From Jezberella montanilacus (GTDB lineage Bacteria > Pseudomonadota > Gammaproteobacteria > Burkholderiales > Burkholderiaceae_B), in NCBI RefSeq assembly GCF_003003055.1, contig NZ_PVTV01000013.1, positions 1 through 64,000 on the forward strand: 64,000 nucleotides of DNA, given 5' to 3'. The notes under the pieces were generated by a model that saw only the letters and a list, made by a program, of their open reading frames with translations, searched no databases and was not told where the DNA came from. Shown here in pieces: positions 44,549-53,100 of this stretch. Within the stretch, counting starts at the first letter, position 1. Every line of letters starts with the position of its first letter. The position numbers and the translations under genes are program-made.

Positions 44549-45119
44549 CGGATCTAACAGTTTAATCACAGATCACATCCTAAAACTGATTCAGCTGCGA
44601 CTGCGCCTTTTCAATTAACTGTATTGCCTGGGGCATACAAACTTTTTCCACCACTTTGTGGCTCGGCATACTATCTATTGCATGTCGCGTATGCTGGCAC
44701 ATTTCACGAGAGTGTGGATGTATCCAATATTTTTTTTATTAATATCGACACTTTATCATTTACATCGAGTCATGTACACGGCATGACAAATGTGAGATTA
44801 CCCGTTGCGGCCTAGCTAAAAAAACTACTACTCGACTTCGGTCTTCGTATGAGTACATGAACCACCTTCAAGTAGTCCAACTTTTCCGCCGCACCCCCTT
44901 TGGGGGTGCGGCGGAAAAGTTGGACTGGTTTATGCCGTAAGTCCTCGTCGCAGGAATTATTGGAAATGATTAAGAGTAATCGTAAGTTTCCTATCGCTGT
45001 GTCAAACGCTTTTAAGGCCGCTGGCGTGTCGTGCGCAACTACGCTGATGGTCGCATTCTTGTTTGGGTAGCTGCGAAATGAAGCTAACCTGGAGCAGCAT
45101 CGCTGTTATTTGTTATGTT
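44549..45119. other. no gene seen; contains a 25 bp perfect inverted repeat
   Basis: AT-rich at first (44550-44820), no convincing frame. The only strong structure is the inverted repeat at 44874-44926, listed separately. Confidence 0.5.
44874..44926. repeat. 25 bp perfect inverted repeat with 3 nt centre (IS-end pair or terminator)
   Basis: The left arm 44874-44898 is the exact reverse complement of 44902-44926, around TTT. The outer half TGCGGCGGAAAAGTTGGAC also occurs at about 50871, next to IS3-type transposase codons. So both arms are probably the outer ends of that element, facing each other at 3 nt, as in an IS circle junction. A very strong hairpin terminator is an alternative. Confidence 0.6.
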
Positions 45120-45600
45120 GGTTTTTCAGTTAGCACGCAAAGCTTTGATATATTTGAAAAAAATCGATACTTTTTTGAAAAAAGATTAACGTTTTAGCAA
45201 TAGAAGTCTGGACTATGAAATCTAACAAAAAACAATAACTTATACAGAATCTGGCAACCGATTTTTCGGGGCAACATAATTCTCAAATTACGAAACTCTT
45301 TTGCGTTGGCGAAGTTCAACAATAGTGATCTTAAGCCCTTTGAGAGTAAGTGCTTCCCCTAAAAGTGTTGCCAGCTATAAATATTGACTTTGAACTTGGA
45401 CGGCCAACGACACAAGGACGCATAAGGATTTGCAAGTTAAGTGTAGTTGGCAATCCAAGTCTGGAGTCCATTGTTGAATAAAAACGATGAGTTACTACAA
45501 CTCTGGCAAAGTCGCATTTTTTTGAACTGGCAATCGTTCTCTGGAGTTTCCGATTTTCTGGCAAACGATGTCTGGAGTTTTAGAAAAACCCAAGAGCAGA
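45120..45600. repeat. dispersed degenerate element, copy 1 (ends in the 52 bp repeat)
   Basis: Shares the order AGTCTGGACTAT ... TCTGGCAACCGATTTTTCG ... GCGAAGTTCAAC ... AGTGATCTTAAG ... GCCAGCTATAAATATTGACT ... CCAACGACA with 59600-59870 (AGTCTGGACTAT ... CTCTGGCAACTG ... TTGCGCGAACTTCAA ... AGTGATCAC ... GGCCAGCTATAGATATCGACT). CTGGCAA recurs at least four times. No protein frame is convincing in either copy. It is probably one non-coding mobile or IS-derived element. Confidence 0.55.
45539..45590 (+). repeat. 52 bp direct repeat, copy 2
   Basis: Matches 41775-41826 with one difference in 52 bp. It marks the right side of the AbiE/alpA/OLD island and is fused to the degenerate element of 45120-45600. 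Confidence 0.85.
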
Positions 45601-45639
45601 AGCCTTGAGCACGACAAACTGGTCACCGAAGTCAACGGT

Positions 45640-46299
45640 TTAATGCTCAGCAACTTCTATTGTGATCGGGTAATCATGTCCTTGCGACAATATCATTACT
45701 ATCTTTAAAGGCAACCCATCTGCGCCTCTAAGAATACGTCTTTCATAGATTCTTTTCATTGTGTCCAGTTGACCAAAAAAATCGTCGATCTGTAGCTTAT
45801 TTCCTGCAATATCCAACCAATAACTCTTATGGATGCGTTCGTCACTATTGCACTTGGCAAATACAGCGATCGCGACCAATCCCCAAAACACCTGAAATGG
45901 TAGCTCCAAGTATTCACGGCCCACGTTTTTCACATGCACGCTTTCAACCCATTTAATATTTGTAGCGATCCCATCACCGTGTGACAGTTCGCATCGTATA
46001 GCGTGATAAATAATTTCCGAAAAACTCGGTGTATGGTACGTCTTATGCTTCCCGTTAATCGGATAGTTTCCAAATTTCGACTCTAACAAATCCCATCCTG
46101 GGAAGGCCATCAATTCGACAATCCAAATGTGTTCATCAAGGAATTGTTTATATGCGTTCCCCTCACCAAATTCTTTTCCTAAATGTTTTTTTGCACTTTG
46201 GTCAATAGCGGTGCAAAGATCTCGAAAACCAAGTTCGAAGTTTCCTCGTCCAGCATCATCTATTGCACCAGCTATATTTTGAGCAATCGAAAGTGTCAT
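45640..46299 (-). CDS. hypothetical protein (HEPN-like pattern)
   Basis: 219 aa, no signal peptide. Near the middle is YHAIRCELSHGDGIATN, an R-x-x-x-x-H-like pattern with hydrophobic helices as in HEPN-type proteins; this is only a pattern match. The rest is mostly helical with a beta-rich C-terminus. It stands alone and is AT-rich, and its position beside the AbiE island suggests acquired DNA. No family recognised. Confidence 0.5.
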   Translation of the reverse strand: MTLSIAQNIAGAIDDAGRGNFELGFRDLCTAIDQSAKKHLGKEFGEGNAYKQFLDEHIWIVELMAFPGWDLLESKFGNYPINGKHKTYHTPSFSEIIYHAIRCELSHGDGIATNIKWVESVHVKNVGREYLELPFQVFWGLVAIAVFAKCNSDERIHKSYWLDIAGNKLQIDDFFGQLDTMKRIYERRILRGADGLPLKIVMILSQGHDYPITIEVAEH

Positions 46300-46353
46300 A
46301 AAGCACCCACAGAAAACGCAGTAACCCTCAAACGAAAAACCCCAGGGCGAACG

Positions 46354-46860
46354 CTAGTTGATGGCCTCTCGCAATAACAAGATATCAGTATCTTTAGTGG
46401 CAACACCAAACTGAGTAAGTAAGCAATGAACTTGCCCGCGATGATGAGTTTGATGGTTAAAGATATGAGCAACCAGTAGGTCGACAGGTTTTGTAACCTC
46501 TATGCCACGGGCGGTTGTGTAAGTGAGCGTTTCATTTAACCAATCGTCCGTAACTGTTTTAGCCCAGCAAATAAACTTTTGATCCATTCCTTTGCGGGCG
46601 ATCTTGTATTCTTCCCAATTCGCCCAAGCTGAGCCAGATTCATCGATAGGAGATGCTTTGTATTGAGTATGAGTCAATCGGTCAAGCCAGATCGAATCAC
46701 CCCAAAGCAGATGGCTTAACGTCCCCTGTATTGAGCCAAAAAACGCACCCACATCTTGCTTTCGTTGTTCTTCATTCAGTTCATCTGCTGCTTCAATGGT
46801 ATTGATGTTTTGCCATTGGTTGTAGTTGGCAAATGAAATGACATATTTTGCTGAGATCAT
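46354..46860 (-). CDS. DinB-family (YfiT-like) metal-dependent enzyme
   Basis: 168 aa four-helix protein. His residues consistent with the DinB metal site occur in SHLLWGDSIWLDRL and VAHIFNHQTHHRGQVHCLL. DinB family members are thiol transferases or hydrolases; the substrate is unknown. AGGGAG-like site upstream of ATG 46860. Confidence 0.88.
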   Translation of the reverse strand: MISAKYVISFANYNQWQNINTIEAADELNEEQRKQDVGAFFGSIQGTLSHLLWGDSIWLDRLTHTQYKASPIDESGSAWANWEEYKIARKGMDQKFICWAKTVTDDWLNETLTYTTARGIEVTKPVDLLVAHIFNHQTHHRGQVHCLLTQFGVATKDTDILLLREAIN

Positions 46861-47060
46861 TGCGTTCTCCCACTAGATGATCCGTAGAACTGGTTTCGAA
46901 CTGTCGAAACTGGTCACGATAAGGCAGAATCGGCGGTCACGTTAGCCAGAATACGCAGTGTCACACACGGAATCAGTCAACCCTTGGACGTCTGCTGGAG
47001 TCCGAGTTCTTGGAACTTCAGTCGTTGCGAAAGGCATTTGTAGATCTCTAATCTAGATTA

Positions 47061-47393
47061 CTAATCAACTTGTGGGCATTCACCACCTTCAGGCCCATAA
47101 AAAAACACCCAAGTGGCAAAGTCATCAGAAAACTGACTGAAACGATGTTCAATACCCGCCGCCACAAATAGGACATCGCCAACAACAGCGTCATATTCTT
47201 TAGCACCCACGGTGAAATGGGACGAACCCGATGCCACGACGTAAATTTCATCACGATCATGCGGTTTTTGAAGGTCGACCCCCTCGGGTTTGTATAGCTC
47301 TATCTCTAGTAATCCGTGCGAAAAGAATTTACGGAATAGTGAGTGGTCGTCAGAAAGACTTTTGAGTGAATCCACCAAACTTATCTTTGACAC
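47061..47393 (-). CDS. small cupin-domain protein
   Basis: 110 aa. The cupin motif is PHDRDEIYVVASGSSHFTVGA ... DVLFVAAGIEHRFSQFSDDFATWVFFYGPEGG. Metal-ligand His/Glu are visible in the first and second motifs. The start is a GTG at 47393, since no ATG fits. It could bind a small ligand or act as an isomerase. No operon. Confidence 0.75.
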   Translation of the reverse strand: MSKISLVDSLKSLSDDHSLFRKFFSHGLLEIELYKPEGVDLQKPHDRDEIYVVASGSSHFTVGAKEYDAVVGDVLFVAAGIEHRFSQFSDDFATWVFFYGPEGGECPQVD

Positions 47394-47875
47394 TTAGGCA
47401 CCATCGTTTTAGACCGCAGGTCGTTTTAAAAAGAGTGAAAAAATATCAAACTATTGTGATGATTTTCCGACGCACTGCGATTAAATGTCAATCCCCTAAA
47501 CATAGGATTGTAAAAATTGCACTATCTAAATAAAGTTGGCATGCACATGCGGTAGTCCCTTTTCAACTGAGGTCTGAGGTATAGCTATGCGACGCACGAA
47601 TACCCCCTAAAATTGAGAGATTGATTCATCAAAATTACTTGTGATACACCTCTGGTGAAAATCATCAATCATCACAGTTAATGTCGAAAAAGGGGTATGG
47701 TGAACCAAAAGTGATGATCAAGGAACCTCGGTATATCCAGCTACCTCGCATAACAGCTAGAAAGTCTCGGACTAAGACATAAATCAGCCCGCGTGTTTAT
47801 CGCGTAACCCTGCTAAAAATCAATATTAATCCCGTGCAACTGAGTGATCTCTTTTCAAAATAAGAAAATAACATC
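47394..47875. other. no gene; contains an IS3-type end fragment at 47559-47600
   Basis: No convincing frame in 482 bp. At 47563-47598 the sequence CTTTTCAACTGAGGTCTGAGGTATAGCTATGCG matches the IS3-type end at 59190-59220 (CCTTTTTAACTGAGGTCAGAGGTAGAGCTGTGCGG), so a small relic of that IS lies here in the same orientation. Confidence 0.5.
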
Positions 47876-48301
47876 ATGTTAAAAAAATCAATACTGGCAT
47901 TACCTTTTCTGCTGCCCATTTTATGTAACGCAGCACCCAATCCCTACGACGGGGAGTGGGATATGAGCATTGTCTGCGAAACTGTCCGTCCTCATCCTTC
48001 TGGCCACCACGAAGTTGCTTTTCATCAAGCAAAAATCGTGGATGGCAAAGGTGAGTTCACTGAAAGAGGCAATATTGGCCCCAATCAATTATCTGTTGAG
48101 TTTGAAGGCGGTGAGGTTCATCTCAAAATATTTGCTTATAAATACGATAAGCCAGCCTGGTTTTCACAACTCAATGAGCGGGGTCAGGTGGCTGAGCATG
48201 AATCATTCCATTTCTTTGGTAAGCTCTGGCCTGGTGGTCGCGATACAGGCGTGGTGTCAAACTGCGTGATCGATGGCGTTAATTTGAGCCGTCGTAATTG
48301 A
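47876..48301 (+). CDS. secreted hypothetical protein
   Basis: 141 aa. Signal peptide MLKKSILALPFLLPILCNAA, then a beta-rich mature domain (NPYDGEWDMSIVCETVRP...). The pattern of a short secreted protein with an internal Cys pair (IVCETV, SNCVID) suggests a disulfide. No family recognised. Confidence 0.7.
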   Translation: MLKKSILALPFLLPILCNAAPNPYDGEWDMSIVCETVRPHPSGHHEVAFHQAKIVDGKGEFTERGNIGPNQLSVEFEGGEVHLKIFAYKYDKPAWFSQLNERGQVAEHESFHFFGKLWPGGRDTGVVSNCVIDGVNLSRRN

Positions 48302-48488
48302 TTTACTGGACGCGGAGAGATTATCGCAGTCATAGACTAAATGCTCTCGCGTTTTTTTACTGGTGCTTACATACCTTTGCGTGTTGTGACCTCGTGCGTA
48401 GAAGCGATAAGCGTCGAACTTTTCGACCGCATCTCCGAACAGCTTACTTTGCATCTCTTTAGACAATCAAGCTACCTCATAAAACAAG

Positions 48489-49961
48489 ATGAAAAAACTC
48501 ATACTTGCCCTACTTTTACTCGTCTCAAGTAATGCTATGGGAACGCCTAAGGATGACGTCTTAATGTCGGCTGATCGGGGCGACTATGCGACGGCGTTAA
48601 CAATTGCAAAGTCCGAGGCGGATAAAGGCGAATCATGGGCGCAGTACACCCTTGGCGTGATGTATTACAACGGGCAAGGTGTAGCCCAAAACTACGCTGA
48701 AGCTATGAAATGGTTCAAGCTCGCTGCTGCGCAGGGGGATGCAAGCGCGCAGTACTCCCTTGGCGTGATGTATGAATCCGGGCAAGGTGTAGCCCAAAAC
48801 TACGCTGAAGCTATGAAATGGTACAAGCTCGCTGCTGCGCTAGGGTCTGCACAAGCGCAGTCAAACCTTGGCGTGATGTATGACTTCGGGCACGGTGTAG
48901 CCCAAAACTACGCTGAAGCTATGAAATGGTACAAGCTCGCTGCTGCGCAAGGGTCTGCGCAAGGGTCTGCACAAGCGCAGTTAAAAATTGGCGGGATGTA
49001 TTACTTCGGGCGCGGTGTAACCCAAAACTACGCTGAAGCTATGAAATGGTTCAAGCTCGCTGCTGCGCAGGGGGATGCAAGCGCGCAGTACTCCCTTGGC
49101 GTGATGTATGAATCCGGGCAAGGTGTAGCCCAAAACTACGCTGAAGCTGTGAAATGGTACAAACTCGCCGCTAAGCAAGGGTATGCAGAAGCGCAGCACA
49201 ACCTTGGCGTGATGTATGACTTCGGGCACGGTGTAACCCAAAACTACGCTGAAGCTATGAAATGGTACAAGCTCGCTGCTGAGCAAGGGGAAGCACGAGC
49301 GCAGCACAACCTTGGCGTGATGTATGACTTCGGGCACGGTGTAACCCAAAACTACGCTGAAGCTATGAAATGGTACAAGCTCGCTGCTGCGCAAGGGTCT
49401 GCGCAAGGGTCTGCACAAGCGCAGTTAAAAATTGGCGGGATGTATTACTTCGGGCGCGGTGTAACCCAAAACTACGCTGAAGCTATGAAATGGTACAAGC
49501 TCGCTGCTGCGCAGGGGGATGCACAAGCGCAGTCAAACCTTGGCATGATGTATGACTTCGGGCACGGTGTAGCCCAAAACTACGCTGAAGCTATGAAATG
49601 GTACAGGCTCGCTGCTGAGCAAGGGGATGCACAAGCGCAGTCAAACCTTGGCCTGATGTATGACTTCGGGCACGGTGTAGCCCAAAACTACGCTGAAGCT
49701 ATGAAATGGTACAGGCTCGCTGCTGAGCAAGGGGATGCAAAAGCGCAAGGCAACCTTGGCTTGATGTATTACAAGGGGCAAGGTGTCCCTCAAGACTTTG
49801 TACTAGCCCACATGTGGACAAATCTAGCTGCGGCTCAAGCACTTAAAGGCGCGGAAGAAATTCGCAATATAGCTGCCAAACGAATGACGACTGCACAAAT
49901 TGAAAAGGCTCAACAGATGGCGCGAGATTGCCTCGGCAAACACTATAAAAATTGTCGATGA
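48489..49961 (+). CDS. Sel1-repeat secreted protein
   Basis: 490 aa. A signal peptide (MKKLILALLLLVSSNAMGTP) precedes eleven Sel1 repeats of 36 residues with the pattern GVMYxxGxGVxQNYAEAMKWYKLAAxQGxAxAQxxL. The last (VPQDFVLAHMWTNLAAAQ) diverges. A short C-terminal tail ends ARDCLGKHYKNCR. Sel1 repeats form a TPR-like superhelix that binds proteins. Repeats are almost identical in DNA as well as protein, so the gene has expanded recently. Confidence 0.93.
   Translation: MKKLILALLLLVSSNAMGTPKDDVLMSADRGDYATALTIAKSEADKGESWAQYTLGVMYYNGQGVAQNYAEAMKWFKLAAAQGDASAQYSLGVMYESGQGVAQNYAEAMKWYKLAAALGSAQAQSNLGVMYDFGHGVAQNYAEAMKWYKLAAAQGSAQGSAQAQLKIGGMYYFGRGVTQNYAEAMKWFKLAAAQGDASAQYSLGVMYESGQGVAQNYAEAVKWYKLAAKQGYAEAQHNLGVMYDFGHGVTQNYAEAMKWYKLAAEQGEARAQHNLGVMYDFGHGVTQNYAEAMKWYKLAAAQGSAQGSAQAQLKIGGMYYFGRGVTQNYAEAMKWYKLAAAQGDAQAQSNLGMMYDFGHGVAQNYAEAMKWYRLAAEQGDAQAQSNLGLMYDFGHGVAQNYAEAMKWYRLAAEQGDAKAQGNLGLMYYKGQGVPQDFVLAHMWTNLAAAQALKGAEEIRNIAAKRMTTAQIEKAQQMARDCLGKHYKNCR
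48652..49795 (+). repeat. 108 bp tandem repeats inside the Sel1 gene
   Basis: Ten near-identical 108 bp units. A 444 bp stretch is repeated: the block with GGGTCTGCGCAAGGGTCTGC at 48951 recurs at 49395 with a 12 bp in-frame insert. Units share phrases such as CAAAACTACGCTGAAGCTAT word for word. Confidence 0.85.
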
Positions 49962-50103
49962 CCTTTTCGCGTCGAAGTTTATCGTGCCTATAAGCTGTCT
50001 GATAACAAGGGTCGGCATTGGTAAAATATGCACGCCGGAATGACTTTAATTGCGTGACTCGTCAAAGCAATTTCAATCACAACACGACAAATAAGAAAAG
50101 ATC

Positions 50104-50766
50104 ATGCATATTCTTAAAATTACATTAGTTGTCACCCTGCTGGGAGTGGTGACGGCCTGCGCCAGACCGCCGCAACCGGAGCCTCAGTTGATCCGATATA
50201 GCGGCGGTTGCGCGACCGTTCTGAGCGCTGAGGACGTTTCTGAAGCTCCCGATTTCATCGATCCAACGAAGCGGAAGTCCTACGTCGAGTCCGGGCAGAT
50301 TGGACAGGTGCTTGGCGCAACGGTTCCTGGACTTGGGCTTGTTGCGAATGCGGTAATATCAGTTGGAGCAGCCATGACGGCCGGAGCTGTTGTTGATGAA
50401 GCAACGAAAAAAGGCAATGTCGGCGACGCGAACAACCCTCAGTGGAAGGGCGTCAAAAAACTCACCATCAAACCTGATTACGGCGACCCTTTCACCATCA
50501 AATTTCTTGGGTTATCGGTCGACAAAGGTGATCACATTGCAATGAGCGCAGACTACGATCCAGATTCAAAACATTTGTATGTTTTCAATTCTGTTTATTT
50601 GTCAAAAGAAGTTCCAACTGATGCGCCCAGTTCATTTTACGTGGGAGCCTGTTATGGGCATGGCGCGTCTGGCTATCATCAGGCGGTTTATAAAGATGGC
50701 AAATTTGTTGAAGGCCCCTTGCCTGCGCCAATCCGGTCTTATATTGAATCGCAAGCTAAAAAATAA
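50104..50766 (+). CDS. putative lipoprotein with a glycine-zipper-like segment
   Basis: 220 aa. Lipobox VTAC, lipidation at Cys19. Residues about 65-95 (IGQVLGATVPGLGLVANAVISVGAAMTAGA) form a Gly/Ala-rich hydrophobic segment like a glycine zipper. Then a beta-rich domain of unknown type. No family recognised. Confidence 0.72.
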   Translation: MHILKITLVVTLLGVVTACARPPQPEPQLIRYSGGCATVLSAEDVSEAPDFIDPTKRKSYVESGQIGQVLGATVPGLGLVANAVISVGAAMTAGAVVDEATKKGNVGDANNPQWKGVKKLTIKPDYGDPFTIKFLGLSVDKGDHIAMSADYDPDSKHLYVFNSVYLSKEVPTDAPSSFYVGACYGHGASGYHQAVYKDGKFVEGPLPAPIRSYIESQAKK

Positions 50767-50785
50767 CGCTCGTCTGGAGTGAAGT

Positions 50786-50868
50786 ATGAAAAAAATCGGC
50801 ACTACTTTTCTTTGTGCGAGTGCCTTGAGCTTGCCGTTGACCGCTTTTGCAATTGAGCCTAGAGTGAG
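50786..50868 (+). pseudogene. 5' end of a secreted-protein gene cut by an IS remnant
   Basis: GGAGTGAAGT precedes ATG 50786, which starts MKKIGTTFLCASALSLPLTA FA IEPRV, a clear signal peptide. At about 50868 the sequence runs into the IS-end motif TGCGGCGGAAAAGTTGGAC and IS3-type transposase codons, so the gene is interrupted after the signal peptide and about six mature residues. Confidence 0.7.
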
Positions 50869-51081
50869 ATGCGGCGGAAAAGTTGGACGAGGATATTCCG
50901 CGCCTCTCTCATGCCCCCCAAACGGTTTCAGACACGAGCCGAGATGCGCGATATGAGCTTCGAGTATATCGAGGTGTTTTACAATCGGAAGAGACAATAT
51001 TCAACTCTCGGATATGTATCACCGTACAACTTCCTGCACAGCTGGCTCAGTCAGCAAGATAAGGAAAAACTGGTAGCATGA
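50869..51081 (+). mobile_element. IS3-family transposase remnant (internal deletion)
   Basis: Starts with an IS end (TGCGGCGGAAAAGTTGGAC), then jumps to the C-terminal transposase codons FQTRAEMRDMSFEYIEVFYN and RKRQYSTLGYVSPYNFLHSW, an IS3-group signature. The DDE part is missing, so it is inactive. It lies inside the signal-peptide gene above. The same end sequence occurs as an inverted pair at 44874-44926. Confidence 0.8.
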
Positions 51082-51334
51082 AACGAACCCTTTGGTAGAC
51101 GAAATACAGAGGGAACCTCATACTAACTGCTTTTTGACTGGCAAGCTACCCAGTCCAGCCAGCAAATTTTTACGCTGCTTGTAGGGCTGATTTGACCCGT
51201 TTGCACGTTAGCAAGTTGCTAGCTTGTTGAGGGTTTGTGCGATGGGCAGCTGGCGTACTTCAGATAACGTGATTTAACTCAGCACTGTAAGATTTCACCA
51301 GCCAAATTATTTAAGCCCAAACGACAGGAAAGCC

Positions 51335-51595
51335 ATGTCAGACGTTAAATCAGAAAAATTTATTGATCACTTGAAGCTGAAATGGCGTAGTCAAAAGTGC
51401 CCTATGTGCGGTACTGGTAATTGGAACGTTTCCGACAAAGTATTTGAGCTACGAGAGTTTCATGATGGGAACCTCGTTATTGGTAGCGGCCCAATCGTGC
51501 CAATAGTGCCTGTAACTTGTGACAACTGCGGAAACACTGTCCTAGTTAACGCAATCGTTTCAGGCGCAGTAGATAGGGAGACCAAAAATGGGTGA
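51335..51595 (+). CDS. small zinc-ribbon protein
   Basis: 86 aa. One CxxC pair in KCPMCGTGNW and a second in VTCDNCGNTV form a zinc ribbon; between them is a beta-rich hydrophobic stretch (GPIVPIVPV). Overlaps the next gene by 8 bp. No family recognised. Confidence 0.7.
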   Translation: MSDVKSEKFIDHLKLKWRSQKCPMCGTGNWNVSDKVFELREFHDGNLVIGSGPIVPIVPVTCDNCGNTVLVNAIVSGAVDRETKNG

Positions 51596-52001
51596 AGAAA
51601 GCAACTTCAAGGTCTCCCAAGATTACGAGATCATCCCACCGCAAAAAAAGAGGGCGTACGTGATACTGGTTGAAGAGTGGGACCACATCAAAGGGCAAGT
51701 GTCAGCTTTGAAAGACGACACCAATTTTTGGCACACACTGGGTTCTGTGCTGCTAGGCATAGCTGGCTCAGGGCTTCTATCGGCAATCACATTAGATATT
51801 CCGGTTCCTGAAGGTGACAAACGGATGCCAATGCCAATCCTGATTTCATGGGGTGCATTTGTAGCTACAGGATTAACTGGTTGTCTTTGCATGTACTTCG
51901 CCAAGGCGCAGCGAAAGGTGGATGCACAAACAGCAGGAAATGCAGTGGCGCAGATGGAATTAATCGAAAAAAAATTTCAAGCAGAAGATCATAACGTTTA
52001 A
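51588..52001 (+). CDS. small membrane protein with two hydrophobic segments
   Basis: 137 aa. Two membrane helices (GSVLLGIAGSGLLSAITLDI and ILISWGAFVATGLTGCLCMYF) flank a short loop, and a helical tail (AKAQRKVDAQTAGNAVAQMEL) follows. Translationally coupled to the zinc-ribbon gene, so the two proteins probably work together. No family recognised. Confidence 0.7.
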   Translation: MGEESNFKVSQDYEIIPPQKKRAYVILVEEWDHIKGQVSALKDDTNFWHTLGSVLLGIAGSGLLSAITLDIPVPEGDKRMPMPILISWGAFVATGLTGCLCMYFAKAQRKVDAQTAGNAVAQMELIEKKFQAEDHNV

Positions 52002-52238
52002 TAAGCAGAAACGAATGTACATGGAATCCACCAAGCAAGTTAGATCTCGCTTGGTGTCGGATGCCTTAAATTTCAACCCGCGTAATTACTTCCAACTTCT
52101 GTTCAAGCGTATAGCCCACAGTTCCGTAACTGTTGAACTCTGAGCTGGCCATTCGGTGTTGGTGTGGCGTCTAACTACACTATCGAGGGCATTAAACGAG
52201 ATACACAGCCTTAGTTAGATTTTTAAAAACGGATTTTT

Positions 52239-52736
52239 ATGCAAAACAAACTTATCTTAAAACTTTTAATCACCGTTCTATCATTTCATTTCATTGATGC
52301 TCATGGTTATAAAAGCAAAATGGTTGAAATACCTGATGAATTTGTACGCCAAAGAGGAAATATTGTTTTTTTTAACTGGGCGAAATTTTTGATATATCCA
52401 GGCAATATCAATTTTGAGAGTAAAACCAAAGGCCCCGATGGCCGCATCATTTTCAGTCTGACCGAACCAGCAAAACACACTTGGGGGCTTGCGGACCCGC
52501 CGCTGGGTAATGTTAAGCCCTGGACAAGTGCGGAGGCGATAAAGAGGGGAGCTAATATTAAGGCTACCATTGATTGCAAAACTAGGTCTGTTGGAAAAAT
52601 CGATTTAGATTTTCCAGAATTGTCAGTCAGCGACATAGTTATACTTAATTCGCATGGCAATTTGCCAGGTGAAATTAATTTTAATGAACTAAAACAATTA
52701 TCCGATCGTCTGATATCGCGGGTATGTAACAAATAG
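52239..52736 (+). CDS. secreted hypothetical protein
   Basis: 165 aa. A probable signal peptide (MQNKLILKLLITVLSFHFIDA) precedes a beta-rich mature domain. Two Cys (IDCKT, RVCNK) could form a disulfide. No family recognised. AT-rich, unlike core genes. Confidence 0.6.
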   Translation: MQNKLILKLLITVLSFHFIDAHGYKSKMVEIPDEFVRQRGNIVFFNWAKFLIYPGNINFESKTKGPDGRIIFSLTEPAKHTWGLADPPLGNVKPWTSAEAIKRGANIKATIDCKTRSVGKIDLDFPELSVSDIVILNSHGNLPGEINFNELKQLSDRLISRVCNK

Positions 52737-52737
52737 A

Positions 52738-53100
52738 GCTGGTCTGGCCAAACTAGACAGCCCGGCAAGTGATAAAAAGTCATTGGTCTTTTTGGCAGCT
52801 TGAGGTGAAACACCAACTAGCGGGACGCAGCGAATGCTGGACTTGGTTTTGCGGTCAGATAGTGCGTTCTTGAGAACCCATACGTGCGGGATCTCGTGAT
52901 CAAGTACGCAGTCCTCAAGCCTTACAAAGATAGGCTCTGACAAGCGTAGTCCAGTGTTGAGTTGAATCAAGCCCACAAGTCTGTATGACGCATCGTGGCT
53001 AAGCAAGCGACGTTTGACTGATTGAAGAAGCTCAGGTGTGATGGTTACCCGAGCGGTTAATGTTTGTGTTGACGCCGGATGAAAATTAACCGTGCGACAC
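52738..53100 (-). pseudogene. tyrosine recombinase (integrase) remnant
   Basis: On the minus strand the frame reads TARVTITPELLQSVKRRLLS and continues through VGLIQLNTGLRLSEPIFVRL and RKTKSSIRCVPLVG. TGLRLSE holds the first catalytic Arg of phage-type integrases; the Lys beta-hairpin block follows. The later HxxR and the Tyr nucleophile are absent. It is a decayed fragment, marking an old integration event. Confidence 0.65.

Noticed and set aside
44624-44815. 63 aa frame after the OLD remnant
   Set aside because: No ribosome site, no similarity, composition like AT-rich non-coding DNA.
48652-49795. Tandem repeats that could suggest a CRISPR array
   Set aside because: Units are in frame, encode Sel1 repeats and have no unique spacers.
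52015-52146. 43-codon frame MYMESTKQVRSRLV... after the membrane protein gene
   Set aside because: A short hairpin (CCAAGC / GCTTGG) lies inside and there is no ribosome site; it could be a peptide but cannot be supported.
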